From NCBI GenBank assembly GCA_934154445.1, contig CAKPGC010000006.1, positions 20,293-84,292 on the forward strand: a DNA stretch of 64,000 nt. Reading direction: 5' to 3'. Made by a program: the position numbers and the translations under genes. The notes below the pieces were generated by a model. The model ran no database searches. It worked only from the letters and a program-made list of their open reading frames with translations, and was not told the origin of the DNA. The stretch comes from an uncultured Clostridia bacterium. GTDB taxonomy: Bacteria; Bacillota; Clostridia; TANB77; CAG-508. The number at the start of each line of letters is the position of its first letter. The first letter of the stretch is position 1. Positions 55,281 to 63,928 of this stretch are shown here, one piece after another.

Positions 55281-55337
55281 AACTTTTTTGAAAAAAGTTG
55301 CATTTGCAACAGTAAACTTTAAATCTTGATATATAAT
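55281..55337 (+). promoter_or_regulatory. Promoter/operator of nrdDG
   Basis: A TATAAT -10 (55332-55337) without a clear -35. Two palindromes lie upstream: a 9-base inverted repeat with one-base centre (55281-55299) and a perfect 14-base palindrome GTTGCATTTGCAAC (55297-55310). They do not match the NrdR box that I know, so a different regulator is likely. Confidence 0.5.
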
Positions 55338-55368
55338 AAAAACATAAATAGAGGGAGGAGAAAACAAA

Positions 55369-57528
55369 ATGAAAATCATAAAAAGAGATGGAACAATAGT
55401 TGACTATAATCCAGAAAAAATAAGAGTAGCAATTAAAAAAGCAAATTTGGAAGTTTCAAAAAAATACAAAGTATCAGAAGAACAGATTAAAGAAATAATA
55501 AATTATATCGAAGAACTAAATAAGTCAAGAATTTTAGTAGAAGATATTCAAGATATAATAGAAGAGAAACTAATGGAAATTGGAAAATACGAATTAGCTA
55601 AAGTATATATTACATATCGTTATAAAAGAGCACTAGTAAGAAAAGCTAACACAACAGACCAATCTATTAAAGAATTAATAGAAGGAGAAAGCGAATACTG
55701 GAACAATGAAAACTCAAACAAAAATGCAACTGTTGTAACAACACAAAGAGATTATTTAGCAGGAATTACAAGTACAGATATAACAAGAAGATTCTTATTG
55801 CCTGAAGATATTGTAAAAGCTCATGACGAGGGAATAATACATTTTCATGATGCGGACTACTTTGCTCAAAATGCATTAACAAACTGTGAACTTATAAACT
55901 TAGAAGACATGTTACAAAATGGAACAATAATGAATGGAGTTATGATTGAAAAACCACATAGATTTATTACAGCATGTACAATAGCAACACAAATAATTTT
56001 AGGTGTTACATCATCTACTTATGGTGGGGCAACAGTATCATTAGCACATCTTGCACCTTTTGTAAGAAGCAGTTATGAAAAATATTACAAAAAATATAAA
56101 AATAGAGGACTAACAGAAAAAGAATGTATTGAATTTGCAAAACAAGATACTAAAAAAGAAGTATCAGACGGAGTGCAAACATTCAATTATCAAGTAAACT
56201 CAATGACTAATACAAATGGACAAGCACCATTTTTATCAGTATGTATGTACTTAGGGGAAACAGATGAATATAAAGAAGAATTAGCTATGATAATAGAAGA
56301 ATTCTTAAATCAAAGAATTATAGGATTTAAAAATGAAAAAGGAGTATATATAACACCAGCATTTCCAAAATTGTTATATGTACTAGAAGAAGACAACATT
56401 CATGAAAACAGCAAATACTGGTATTTAACAGAACTTGCAGCAAAATGTACTGCAAAAAGAATGGTACCTGATTATATATCTGAAAAGAAAATGAAAGAAT
56501 TAAAAGTTGACAAAAATGGAGAAGGACATTGCTATCCATGTATGGGATGTCGTTCATTCTTAACACCATATATAGACCCAGAAACAAACAAACCAAAATA
56601 TTATGGAAGATTCAATCAAGGTGTTGTAACAATAAACTTAGTTGATGTTGCATTAACATCTGGACAGGATATGGAAAAATTCTGGAAAATTTATGATGAA
56701 AGGCTAGAGTTATGTCATAGAGCTCTACAAGCAAGACATGAAAGATTGAGTAAAGTAACAAGCGATGTTGCACCAATTTTATGGCAATATGGGGCACTTG
56801 CTAGATTACCAAAGGGAGCAAGTATACATCCATTATTACATGGAGGATATTCAACAATATCACTTGGATACGCTGGATTATATGAATGTGTTAAGTATAT
56901 GACAGAACACAGTCATACTGATAATGGAGAAGGAAAAGAATTTGCTATAAAAGTTATGCAAAGACTAAACGATAAATGCAATGAATGGAAAGAAAAAGAA
57001 GATATTGACTATAGTGTTTATGGTACACCAATTGAATCTACAACGTACAAATTTGCAAAATGTTTAAAAGAAAGATTTGGAGAAATTAAAGGAATAACAG
57101 ATAGAGGATACATAACAAACTCATATCATGTACCAGTATTTGAAGAAATAGACGCATTTTCTAAATTAAAACTAGAAAGCCAATTCCAAGAATTAAGTCC
57201 AGGAGGTGCAATATCTTATGTAGAAACACCAAACTTACAAGACAACCTAGAAGTAGTTCTTCAAATAATTAAATTCATATATGATAACATTATGTATGCA
57301 GAGTTAAACACAAAATCAGATTATTGCCAAAAATGTGGATTTGATGGAGAAATTTTGCTTGACGATAATCTAGAATGGTATTGTCCAAACTGTGGAAACA
57401 GAGACCACAATACATTAAATGTTGCAAGAAGAACATGTGGATATATAGGAAGTAATTTCTGGAACAAAGGAAGAACACAAGAAATAAAAGAAAGAGTTTT
57501 ACATATAGATAATAAGGATGATGAATAA
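55369..57528 (+). CDS. nrdD: Anaerobic ribonucleoside-triphosphate reductase (class III)
   Basis: A 719-residue glycyl-radical enzyme. Residues about 3-92 form an ATP-cone allosteric domain (IIKRDGTIVDYNPEKI); the catalytic barrel follows with HFHDADYF and SSTYGGATVSLAHLAPFV; the C-terminal zinc site is Cys653, Cys656, Cys672 and Cys675; and the radical glycine is Gly691 in RRTCGYIG. It makes deoxyribonucleotides without oxygen, using formate or another reductant. nrdG, its activase gene, starts 2 bases downstream. A GGGAGGAG site precedes the ATG. Confidence 0.97.
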   Translation: MKIIKRDGTIVDYNPEKIRVAIKKANLEVSKKYKVSEEQIKEIINYIEELNKSRILVEDIQDIIEEKLMEIGKYELAKVYITYRYKRALVRKANTTDQSIKELIEGESEYWNNENSNKNATVVTTQRDYLAGITSTDITRRFLLPEDIVKAHDEGIIHFHDADYFAQNALTNCELINLEDMLQNGTIMNGVMIEKPHRFITACTIATQIILGVTSSTYGGATVSLAHLAPFVRSSYEKYYKKYKNRGLTEKECIEFAKQDTKKEVSDGVQTFNYQVNSMTNTNGQAPFLSVCMYLGETDEYKEELAMIIEEFLNQRIIGFKNEKGVYITPAFPKLLYVLEEDNIHENSKYWYLTELAAKCTAKRMVPDYISEKKMKELKVDKNGEGHCYPCMGCRSFLTPYIDPETNKPKYYGRFNQGVVTINLVDVALTSGQDMEKFWKIYDERLELCHRALQARHERLSKVTSDVAPILWQYGALARLPKGASIHPLLHGGYSTISLGYAGLYECVKYMTEHSHTDNGEGKEFAIKVMQRLNDKCNEWKEKEDIDYSVYGTPIESTTYKFAKCLKERFGEIKGITDRGYITNSYHVPVFEEIDAFSKLKLESQFQELSPGGAISYVETPNLQDNLEVVLQIIKFIYDNIMYAELNTKSDYCQKCGFDGEILLDDNLEWYCPNCGNRDHNTLNVARRTCGYIGSNFWNKGRTQEIKERVLHIDNKDDE

Positions 57529-57530
57529 AA

Positions 57531-58025
57531 ATGAGATATAATAAAATTAGAAAAATGGATATTTCAGACGGACCGGGTGTTAGAGTATCAATATTCATGC
57601 AAGGATGTACATTCAACTGTAAAAATTGCTTTAATCCAGAAACACATGATTTTAATGGAGGAAAAGAATTTACAGATAATACTATTAACAGAGTGTTAGA
57701 ATTATGTGACAATGAAAACATAGAAGGGCTTTCAATTTTAGGTGGAGAACCAATGAATCCTAAAAATATAGAGGGAACAACCAAATTAGCTAAAGCATTT
57801 AAAGAAAAATATCCAAATAAAAATTTATGGGCATGGACAGGTTTTAGATTTGATAAAGATTTAAAAGACAAAGAAATAACTCATTACTTGGACGTTTTAG
57901 TTGATGGACAATATATTGATGAACTCCATAATCCTACATTAAAATGGAAAGGGTCATCAAACCAAAGAGTTATTGATGTTCAGAAAAGTTTAAAAGATAA
58001 AGATGTTGTACTTTTTTGTGAATAA
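57531..58025 (+). CDS. nrdG: Anaerobic RNR-activating radical-SAM protein
   Basis: A 164-residue radical-SAM activase. The cluster motif CTFNCKNC (CxxxCxxC) lies near residues 26-33 and the glycine-rich LSILGGEPM near 71-79. It generates the glycyl radical on NrdD with S-adenosylmethionine. Its length and start (MRYNKIRKMDISDGPGVRVSIFMQGC) are typical. Cotranscribed with nrdD. Confidence 0.96.
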   Translation: MRYNKIRKMDISDGPGVRVSIFMQGCTFNCKNCFNPETHDFNGGKEFTDNTINRVLELCDNENIEGLSILGGEPMNPKNIEGTTKLAKAFKEKYPNKNLWAWTGFRFDKDLKDKEITHYLDVLVDGQYIDELHNPTLKWKGSSNQRVIDVQKSLKDKDVVLFCE

Positions 58026-58088
58026 ACAAAAAATATTCTGAAATAAATAGAACATATATAATAATATTTGAAAATTTTGGAGGAAAAA

Positions 58089-58688
58089 ATGAAAAAAGTA
58101 TTATTTGCAACAACAAATCCAGCAAAGGTTAGAGGATATAAAACCAAATTAGAAGAAAATGGAATAGAATTAATAACAATCAAAGACTTAGGTATTAAAC
58201 TTGATATAAATGAAAATGGAAAAAATGCTATTGAAAATGCTTATATAAAAGCGAAAACATATTATGAAGCAACTAAAATTCCAACAATTGGAATGGATAA
58301 TAATTTATTTATAGAAGAACTACCACCCGAAAAACAACCAGGTGTGTATGTAAGAAGAATTAACGGAAAAGAATTAAACGACGATGAAATGATAGAACAT
58401 TACACAAATCTTGTAAAAGAAAACGGCGGAAAATTAACAGCAAAATGGGTTTATGGTATGGTAATCTGTAGTGACAATGGAGTTAAAGAATATACATGGA
58501 GCAAAGATCATTTCTATTTTGTTGATAAACCATCTGAAAAAAGAAATCCAGGATACCCACTAGATTCAATATCTATTATGCCTGAAGCTAATAAATATTT
58601 TGTTGAATTAACTCAAGAAGACAAGGCATTATATAAGAATAAAGATAATACAGCAAATATTATTAAATTCATAACAGACAACGTATAG
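58089..58688 (+). CDS. RdgB/Ham1-like nucleoside triphosphate pyrophosphatase
   Basis: A 199-residue protein of the Ham1/ITPase fold: the start KVLFATTNPAKVRGYK, ENGKNAIENAYIKAKTYYEA and GMDNNLFIEELPPEKQPGVYVRR are the recognisable segments (many RdgB proteins have ADDSGL at the position of MDNNL). It probably removes non-canonical purine nucleotides such as ITP/XTP, but the changed motif may alter specificity. ATG 58089 has TTGGAGG upstream; a TTG at 58068 is not used. Confidence 0.82.
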   Translation: MKKVLFATTNPAKVRGYKTKLEENGIELITIKDLGIKLDINENGKNAIENAYIKAKTYYEATKIPTIGMDNNLFIEELPPEKQPGVYVRRINGKELNDDEMIEHYTNLVKENGGKLTAKWVYGMVICSDNGVKEYTWSKDHFYFVDKPSEKRNPGYPLDSISIMPEANKYFVELTQEDKALYKNKDNTANIIKFITDNV

Positions 58689-58693
58689 AGATT

Positions 58694-58732
58694 AAAAAAC
58701 AGATAATTACTTAATAAAATTATCTGTTTTTT
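58694..58732 (+). terminator. Rho-independent terminator after the Ham1-like gene
   Basis: AAAAAACAGATAATT (58694-58708) pairs with its complement (58718-58732), ten-base loop (58708/58718 edges A-T), and a T run within the 3' arm. Confidence 0.82.
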
Positions 58733-58867
58733 ACTATTTTGAATATAAAATGATAAAAAACTTATGAAAGGTACTACACAAATCAAATAAAATATGATAA
58801 AATAAAAAAAGATTTATAAAATTAGAAGATATAAAAAATATAAATACAAATTAAAGGAGGAATTAAA

Positions 58868-59587
58868 ATGTCAGGACATAGCAAATGGCACAACATACAA
58901 GCAAAGAAAGGAAAAGCTGATGCAGCAAGAGGAAAAATCTTCACAAAATTAGGTAGAGAATTATTAATAGCAACAAAAGAAGGTGGACCAGATCCTGTAG
59001 GAAATTCAAAATTAAAAGCAGTTATTGCAAAATGTAAAGCTGCAAACATGCCAAATGACACAATAAATAATGCAATTAAAAAAGCATCAACAAGTAATGA
59101 AAACTATGAAGAAATAGTATATGAAGGATATGGACCAAATGGAGTTGCAGTAATTGTAGAAGCATCAACAGATAACAAAAATAGAACAGCAGCAGATGTA
59201 AGACATGTATTTGACAAAGCAGGGGGAAATCTAGGAACAACTGGATGTGTATCATATATGTTTAATAAAAAAGGTGTAATAGTCATAGAAAAAGCATCAA
59301 CAGACATGACAGAAGATGATATAATGATATTAGCATTAGATGCTGGAGCAGAAGACTTTGTCGCAGATGAAGAAGTATACGAAATAACAACAGACCCTTC
59401 AGATTTTGCACAGGTTAGCGAAAAACTAGAAGAAGCAGGACTAGAATTCCTAGAAGCAGAAGTTCAAATGGTTCCAACTACAACAGTTCAATTAGATGAA
59501 AAAGGTGTAGAAAAAATGGAAAGATTAATAGAAAGGCTAGAAGAACTTGATGACGTTGCAAACATTTATCATAACTGGGAAGAATAA
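58868..59587 (+). CDS. yebC: YebC/PmpR family protein
   Basis: A 239-residue protein with the invariant start MSGHSKWHNIQAKKGKADAARGK, the RTAADVRHVFDKAGGNLG segment and a LEELDDVANIYHNWE C-terminus. Family members are DNA-binding regulators, and recent work on the family also links some to translation of difficult motifs (TACO1-like). Here it stands alone with an AAAGGAGG site. Given the frameshift pattern in this genome, a translational role would be of interest, though nothing in the sequence shows it. Confidence 0.95.
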   Translation: MSGHSKWHNIQAKKGKADAARGKIFTKLGRELLIATKEGGPDPVGNSKLKAVIAKCKAANMPNDTINNAIKKASTSNENYEEIVYEGYGPNGVAVIVEASTDNKNRTAADVRHVFDKAGGNLGTTGCVSYMFNKKGVIVIEKASTDMTEDDIMILALDAGAEDFVADEEVYEITTDPSDFAQVSEKLEEAGLEFLEAEVQMVPTTTVQLDEKGVEKMERLIERLEELDDVANIYHNWEE

Positions 59588-59595
59588 AAATTTCG

Positions 59596-59626
59596 GGATT
59601 GAGGTACATGGCTTCAATCCTGTTTT
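59596..59626 (+). terminator. Terminator after yebC
   Basis: GGATTGAGG pairs (with one G-T) with CTTCAATCC (59612-59620), then TGTTTTT. An outer pair TTTCGGGA (59591-59598) with TCCCGAAA (59655-59662) could form a larger structure reaching the rlmD ribosome binding site. Confidence 0.65.
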
Positions 59627-59676
59627 TAATGAATGACAAAAATTGTTTTAGAATTCCCGAAAATTAGGAGATATTT

Positions 59677-61041
59677 ATGGAAATACCAGTAGAAAAAAAC
59701 AAAGAATATGTAGTAGAAATAATTGATAACGGATTTGAAGGAGAAGGAATTGCAAAAATAGATAATTTTACAATTTTTATTAATGGTGCAATAAAAGGAG
59801 AAAAAGTAAAAATACTAATTGTAAAAGTTTTATCATCACATGCTTATGGAAAAATAATAGAAATACTAGAAAAGTCAAATGCTAGACAAGAAGTAGACTG
59901 CACAACATATAAAAGATGCGGTGGATGCAATATGAGGCATATAAAATATGAAGAAACTTTGAAAATGAAACAGAATGCAGTTCAATCACTAGTAAATAAA
60001 ACACTAAAAAACAAAATTCAGGTTAAGCAAACATTAGGTATGGAAAATCCATTGCATTACAGAAATAAAGCACAATATCCAATAGGCATAAATAAAGAGG
60101 GAGAGCCTATAATTGGAGTATTTGCAAATAGAACACATGAAGTAATACCTATGGAAAAATGCTTGATTCAAAATCCAATATCAGAAGAAATAGCAAAAAC
60201 TGTATTAGAATTTATAAAGAAAAATAAAATTTCTGTATATAATGAAAAAACAGTAAAAGGGCTATTTAGGCACATTGTAATAAAAGTAGGACTTAAAACA
60301 AATGAGGTAATGTGCATATTAGTTATAAATGGAAATAAAATTCCAAAAGAAAATGAATTAATAGAAATTCTGACACAAAAATATCCTAATATAAAAACAA
60401 TAGTAAAAAATATAAATACTAAAAATACAAATGTAATACTAGGAAAAGAAAATATCAACATATATGGAAATGGATATATTGAAGATAAATTAGGAGAATA
60501 TACATTTAAAATATCCCCACTTTCATTTTACCAAGTAAATCCAGTACAGGCTGAAAGACTTTACAATATTGGTGTAGAGGCTGCAAAAATAACCAAAAAT
60601 GATACAGTATTTGACTTGTATTGTGGTATTGGAACAATCTCATTATTTATGGCAAAATATGCTAAAAAAGTGTATGGAGTTGAAATTGTAGAACAGGCAA
60701 TTAAAGATGCAAAAGAAAATGCGAAAATTAATAATGTTGATAATACAGAGTTTATTGCAGGTGATACAGAAATTGTTTTGGATGACCTAATTAATAACAA
60801 AAATATTGTTCCTGATGTTGTTATGGTTGACCCTCCAAGAAAAGGGCTAGATAATAAGTCTATTGATAATATTTTGAAGATTAAGCCTGATAGGTTTGTG
60901 TACATTAGTTGTAATCCTGCAACATTAGTTAGAGATTTGGCTAAGTTTGAAGATGTTTATGAAGTTAAAGAGATTCAACCGGTTGATATGTTTCCATTTA
61001 CTGGGCACGTGGAGTGCGTAGCGGTGCTATATCTAAAATAA
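59677..61041 (+). CDS. rlmD: 23S rRNA (uracil-5-)-methyltransferase RlmD/RumA family
   Basis: A 454-residue enzyme. An N-terminal TRAM domain (about 5-65) is followed by Fe-S cysteines Cys75, Cys81 and Cys84 (CGGC region, with a fourth Cys near 162), the SAM motif FDLYCGIGTIS and the catalytic Cys in YISCNPATLVRDL. It methylates uridine in 23S rRNA (RlmD/RlmCD-type). Codon use in the last about 80 codons differs from the first part: T-ending codons are more common. The final codons (TGHVECVAVLYLK) recur in two partial copies downstream, so the 3' end seems to be an integration target. Confidence 0.93.
   Translation: MEIPVEKNKEYVVEIIDNGFEGEGIAKIDNFTIFINGAIKGEKVKILIVKVLSSHAYGKIIEILEKSNARQEVDCTTYKRCGGCNMRHIKYEETLKMKQNAVQSLVNKTLKNKIQVKQTLGMENPLHYRNKAQYPIGINKEGEPIIGVFANRTHEVIPMEKCLIQNPISEEIAKTVLEFIKKNKISVYNEKTVKGLFRHIVIKVGLKTNEVMCILVINGNKIPKENELIEILTQKYPNIKTIVKNINTKNTNVILGKENINIYGNGYIEDKLGEYTFKISPLSFYQVNPVQAERLYNIGVEAAKITKNDTVFDLYCGIGTISLFMAKYAKKVYGVEIVEQAIKDAKENAKINNVDNTEFIAGDTEIVLDDLINNKNIVPDVVMVDPPRKGLDNKSIDNILKIKPDRFVYISCNPATLVRDLAKFEDVYEVKEIQPVDMFPFTGHVECVAVLYLK
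61006..61029 (+). repeat. rlmD 3'-end repeat, copy 1 (in rlmD)
   Basis: Twenty-four bases of the rlmD end identical to 62494-62517, encoding HVECVAVL; similarity continues for about 20 more bases. Confidence 0.75.
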
Positions 61042-62493
61042 ATCCTGTAATACTTGAATTTACAATGAAAGAAAAAATATTTAAAAACAGCTCTAAAAAC
61101 AAAATATGAGCAAAAAACTCAAAATTTAAAGATGTTTTAGTAAAATTTATGTTCAACCTAGAATATGGGAACATATGCAAATACTAAATAAAAAAGAAGG
61201 AATATTTATGTTAAAAGATTTATGTTTCGAGATAATACAGACTTGCCCTAATAAATGTAAGTTCTGTTCTTCAAATTCATCACAAGACAAACAAACAATA
61301 ATTACATTTGAACAGTTTAAAAAGACAGTTATGCATTTTATAAAACAAGGTGGAATAGAAGAATTATCAATTTCTGGTGGAGAACCATTTTTGCATCCAG
61401 ATTTATTTGAAATGGTAAAGTTTTGTAAAGATAATGGAATTAAAACAGTTATATTCACTAGCGGGATAAAAAGAGCATCTGCAATGACAGTAGAAATGAT
61501 AGAATATATAAAAAACAAATGTAAACAAGATTTACAGGAAATAGAAAAACATGAACCATGGAATGAAAGATTAAAAATAAATGTAAAAGCATATTACGAT
61601 AGATGTTTAACACCAAAATCATTTGAAGGGATAACAAGACAGGAGTTCGAAAAATTAAAACAATTAGGATTAGACAAGATAGTATTTGACTGGCAAGCAT
61701 TTGAAGAATCAACTGATAATAAATTAATGGGAAGAAAAGGTTTAATTACATGCTTAATGGATTCGCTGATAAGAGCAAGCAGAACAGGGATAAATGTTGA
61801 TGTACACTTTATTCCAATGAAACCAAATTATAGACAGTTTTCTGATATAATTGAATGCTTAGAAATATCAGGTGTAAAAAATATAAGTGTCTTAAATTTT
61901 GTTCCTCAAGGCAGAGGAAGAGATAATAAAGAAGAGTTAATGCTAAGTAAAGAAGAATTGAAAGAGTTTTCAGAGATATTAAAAAAAGAAAAAGAACATT
62001 ATAGTGGCAATATTAGGATAGGAATTCCACTAAATGGAAAAATATCACATTTATGCACAGCAGGAACTGAAAAATTAGATATAAAGTATGATGGGACAGT
62101 ATTACCATGCCCAGCATTTAAAGAAATGAGTATAGAGACAATGGAAAAGTATGGTATAAAATTACATAGCATATATGAAGATTTGGAAAAAGTAGTTGTA
62201 CATAGCGGAAAGAGAAAAGCACCATTGTGTAAACAAGTATATGGATTTAATGGAGATTTAACAGATAGTGATGAAATCATAAGATAGATTTGTTAGATAT
62301 TACAGATATTAATCCAGAAAAAATAGTAGAAATCAAATTTTTGCATTTGAAAAATATATTAATTTATTTTTAAAATAAAATTTTATATCACGAAAAAATT
62401 GAAAAATTCATTTTATGAAATATGATTTTGCAATAATATGTTCTTAATTGACATACAAGCTGACTAATATATGCTCTTATGCGATAAACCAGC
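61030..62493. mobile_element. Putative insertion unit A at the rlmD 3' end
   Basis: About 1.5 kb between rlmD-end copies 1 and 2, holding one radical-SAM gene and no integrase. Treated as a remnant or cargo unit; integration is inferred only from the repeated rlmD end. Confidence 0.45.
61208..62287 (+). CDS. Radical-SAM protein with SPASM-like C-terminus
   Basis: A 359-residue protein. Start ATG 61208 has AGAAGG 7 bases upstream; an ATG at 61175 lacks a site. Cluster cysteines Cys13, Cys17 and Cys20 (CPNKCKFC) are followed by SISGGEPFLHPDL. The C-terminal part has HLCTAGTEKLDIKYDGTVLPCPAF and a later LCKQVYG, a pattern of extra cluster-binding cysteines like SPASM/twitch proteins. Such proteins modify peptides or enzymes, but no precursor peptide gene could be identified nearby. 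It lies inside the rlmD-end repeat region. Confidence 0.85.
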   Translation: MLKDLCFEIIQTCPNKCKFCSSNSSQDKQTIITFEQFKKTVMHFIKQGGIEELSISGGEPFLHPDLFEMVKFCKDNGIKTVIFTSGIKRASAMTVEMIEYIKNKCKQDLQEIEKHEPWNERLKINVKAYYDRCLTPKSFEGITRQEFEKLKQLGLDKIVFDWQAFEESTDNKLMGRKGLITCLMDSLIRASRTGINVDVHFIPMKPNYRQFSDIIECLEISGVKNISVLNFVPQGRGRDNKEELMLSKEELKEFSEILKKEKEHYSGNIRIGIPLNGKISHLCTAGTEKLDIKYDGTVLPCPAFKEMSIETMEKYGIKLHSIYEDLEKVVVHSGKRKAPLCKQVYGFNGDLTDSDEIIR

Positions 62494-62517
62494 CACGTGG
62501 AGTGCGTAGCGGTGCTA
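62494..62517 (+). repeat. rlmD 3'-end repeat, copy 2
   Basis: Identical to 61006-61029. In the rlmD frame the copy reads TSHVECVAVLQLKKDM and stops at TAA 62536-62538, a complete RlmD-type C-terminus without the rest of the gene. Confidence 0.75.
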
Positions 62518-63149
62518 CAACTAAAGAAAGACATGTAATTTAGTCTAGAAAGTGAGGAAATATGGGAAAAGTTTTAAAAATCAGAGAAGTTGGAGATCCT
62601 ATTTTAAATAAAATAAGTGATAAAGTAGACATAGAAAATATAAATGAAGGGATTTTAGATATTATAGAAGATTTAAAGGCAACATTAGAATTTGGTACAG
62701 GATTAGGAATTGCTGCACCACAAATAGGTATAAATAAGAGAATAATTGTAGTAGGTGCTAAAAAAGAGAATATTAAATATAATGATGCAGAAGAAGCACC
62801 TGTAACAGCAATGCTAAATCCTACTTGGAAAGAAATATCGAAAGAAACAGATATACAATATGAAGGATGCATGAGTGTACCTAGTATTAGAGGCAAAGTA
62901 GAGAGATATAAAGATATAGAATTAACATATTATGATGAAAATGGTAACCAAATAATAAAACAAATCCATGGCTTTTTTGCAAGGTTAGTACAGCATGAGT
63001 GTGATCATTTAGATGGAATTGTATTTCTTGGAAAGGTAAAAGATCATAATGGGTTTGCAACAGTTGATAATATAAATAAATATAATTTGAGACAAATAAA
63101 GTAACAAGTCGAAGCCATAACAAAATATGATTTTATACGACAAACGAGC
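62518..63149. mobile_element. Putative insertion unit B at the rlmD 3' end
   Basis: About 0.63 kb between copies 2 and 3 with a single peptide deformylase gene. The 28 bases before copies 2 and 3 are alike (23 of 28), which suggests that the two units had related right ends. Confidence 0.4.
62562..63104 (+). CDS. def: Peptide deformylase
   Basis: A 180-residue deformylase with all three motifs: GLGIAAPQIG (47-56), EGCMS with metal ligand Cys103 and QHECDHLDG with His145, Glu146 and His149. It removes the formyl group from new proteins. The type resembles the common bacterial type 1 enzyme, although the loop between motifs is short and the C-terminus ends soon after LRQIK. It stands as a single gene between two rlmD-end copies, so it may be an additional, acquired copy. 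GTGAGG precedes the ATG. Confidence 0.92.
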   Translation: MGKVLKIREVGDPILNKISDKVDIENINEGILDIIEDLKATLEFGTGLGIAAPQIGINKRIIVVGAKKENIKYNDAEEAPVTAMLNPTWKEISKETDIQYEGCMSVPSIRGKVERYKDIELTYYDENGNQIIKQIHGFFARLVQHECDHLDGIVFLGKVKDHNGFATVDNINKYNLRQIK

Positions 63150-63180
63150 CACATTGAGTGTTGCTCGGTACTATATCTAA
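63150..63180 (+). repeat. rlmD 3'-end repeat, copy 3 (diverged)
   Basis: In the rlmD frame the sequence reads HIECCSVLYLKDLIQV and then stop (TAA 63198-63200), close to the native rlmD C-terminus but with several base changes. Confidence 0.65.
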
Positions 63181-63212
63181 AAGATTTGATACAGGTATAA
63201 GCAAAGAAATAC

Positions 63213-63241
63213 TTGAAAAATAGTGTTAAATATAATATAAT
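63213..63241 (+). promoter_or_regulatory. Sigma-A promoter of the last gene in the window
   Basis: TTGAAA (63213-63218), 17-base spacer, TATAAT (63236-63241). The leader to the ATG is about 78 bases. Confidence 0.72.
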
Positions 63242-63283
63242 ACATAATGTAACAAATTTACTGTTGCCTTTGAAATAAGATTT

Positions 63284-63303
63284 TCGGAGGCACAGTCCTC
63301 CGA
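63284..63303 (+). promoter_or_regulatory. Leader hairpin before the AAGGAGG site
   Basis: TCGGAGG (63284-63290) pairs with CCTCCGA (63297-63303), six-base loop, followed by AAGGAGG at 63311-63317. Same plan as the hairpin at 18484-18506. Confidence 0.55.
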
Positions 63304-63325
63304 GTAGTACAAGGAGGAATAATTT

Positions 63326-63871
63326 ATGGGACTCATTTTAGCAGGAATCTTAGCAGCTGTGGTATTTCTTGGAATTTGTGTATTGGTGATTGTAGTTGTA
63401 GAAGCAAAATGGGGAAAAAAACCAATCCCAGGAACCGAGGCGGCGATTTCTATATGTGCTCTTGCACTTTTTGTTGGAGGAGTATATACTGGAATTCGCA
63501 AACCCGTTAGTGGATACGAAGAACCAAAACTAGAATCCACTACTGAACTTGTGTGCTTAAGAGATGAAGGTACAACAACACCTATTTACTTATCTATTTC
63601 AGATAATAATTCTTACACCTACTTAGTAGTTGATGATTCTTATATTTCTAATTCACAAAGAGAATATGAATATAAGACTAATACTATTTCCAGTAGCAAC
63701 GTAAAAATAATTGAGGATGATAATTGTGATTATGCTCGATTGGAGACGTATGTGAGAAAAGGGAAAAAAACATTTTGGACATTTGCAGCTGGAGCCAAGC
63801 AATATGAATATGTATTCTATGTTCCGAAAGGTACATCTGTATACTATGCTCCGACAGGTACAAGGGTATGA
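63326..63871 (+). CDS. Two-helix membrane protein with outer domain, unknown function
   Basis: A 181-residue protein. Helices at about 5-26 and 37-54 enclose a short loop; the remaining 125 residues form a polar domain with many Tyr, Ser and Thr and beta-strand pattern (YTYLVVDDSYISN, YARLETYVRKGKKTFW, YEYVFYVPKGTSVYY). It is probably exposed outside the membrane. I do not recognise a family. Base composition is richer in G+C than native genes and, like the tRNA-Thr islet, it has a hairpin leader. Confidence 0.72.
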   Translation: MGLILAGILAAVVFLGICVLVIVVVEAKWGKKPIPGTEAAISICALALFVGGVYTGIRKPVSGYEEPKLESTTELVCLRDEGTTTPIYLSISDNNSYTYLVVDDSYISNSQREYEYKTNTISSSNVKIIEDDNCDYARLETYVRKGKKTFWTFAAGAKQYEYVFYVPKGTSVYYAPTGTRV

Positions 63872-63895
63872 AATGTATGAAGCTAAAATGAAAGA

Positions 63896-63928
63896 GTGGG
63901 GTTTTCTTTAAAAACCCCACCATTTTTT
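63896..63928 (+). terminator. Terminator after the last gene
   Basis: GTGGGGTTTT (63896-63905) pairs with AAAACCCCAC (63911-63920), five-base loop, then a T run. Beyond it, the last 70 bases hold a further inverted repeat TTCGCTTT/AAAGCGAA (63931-63961) and a small CCAGC/GCTGG hairpin. Confidence 0.85.
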
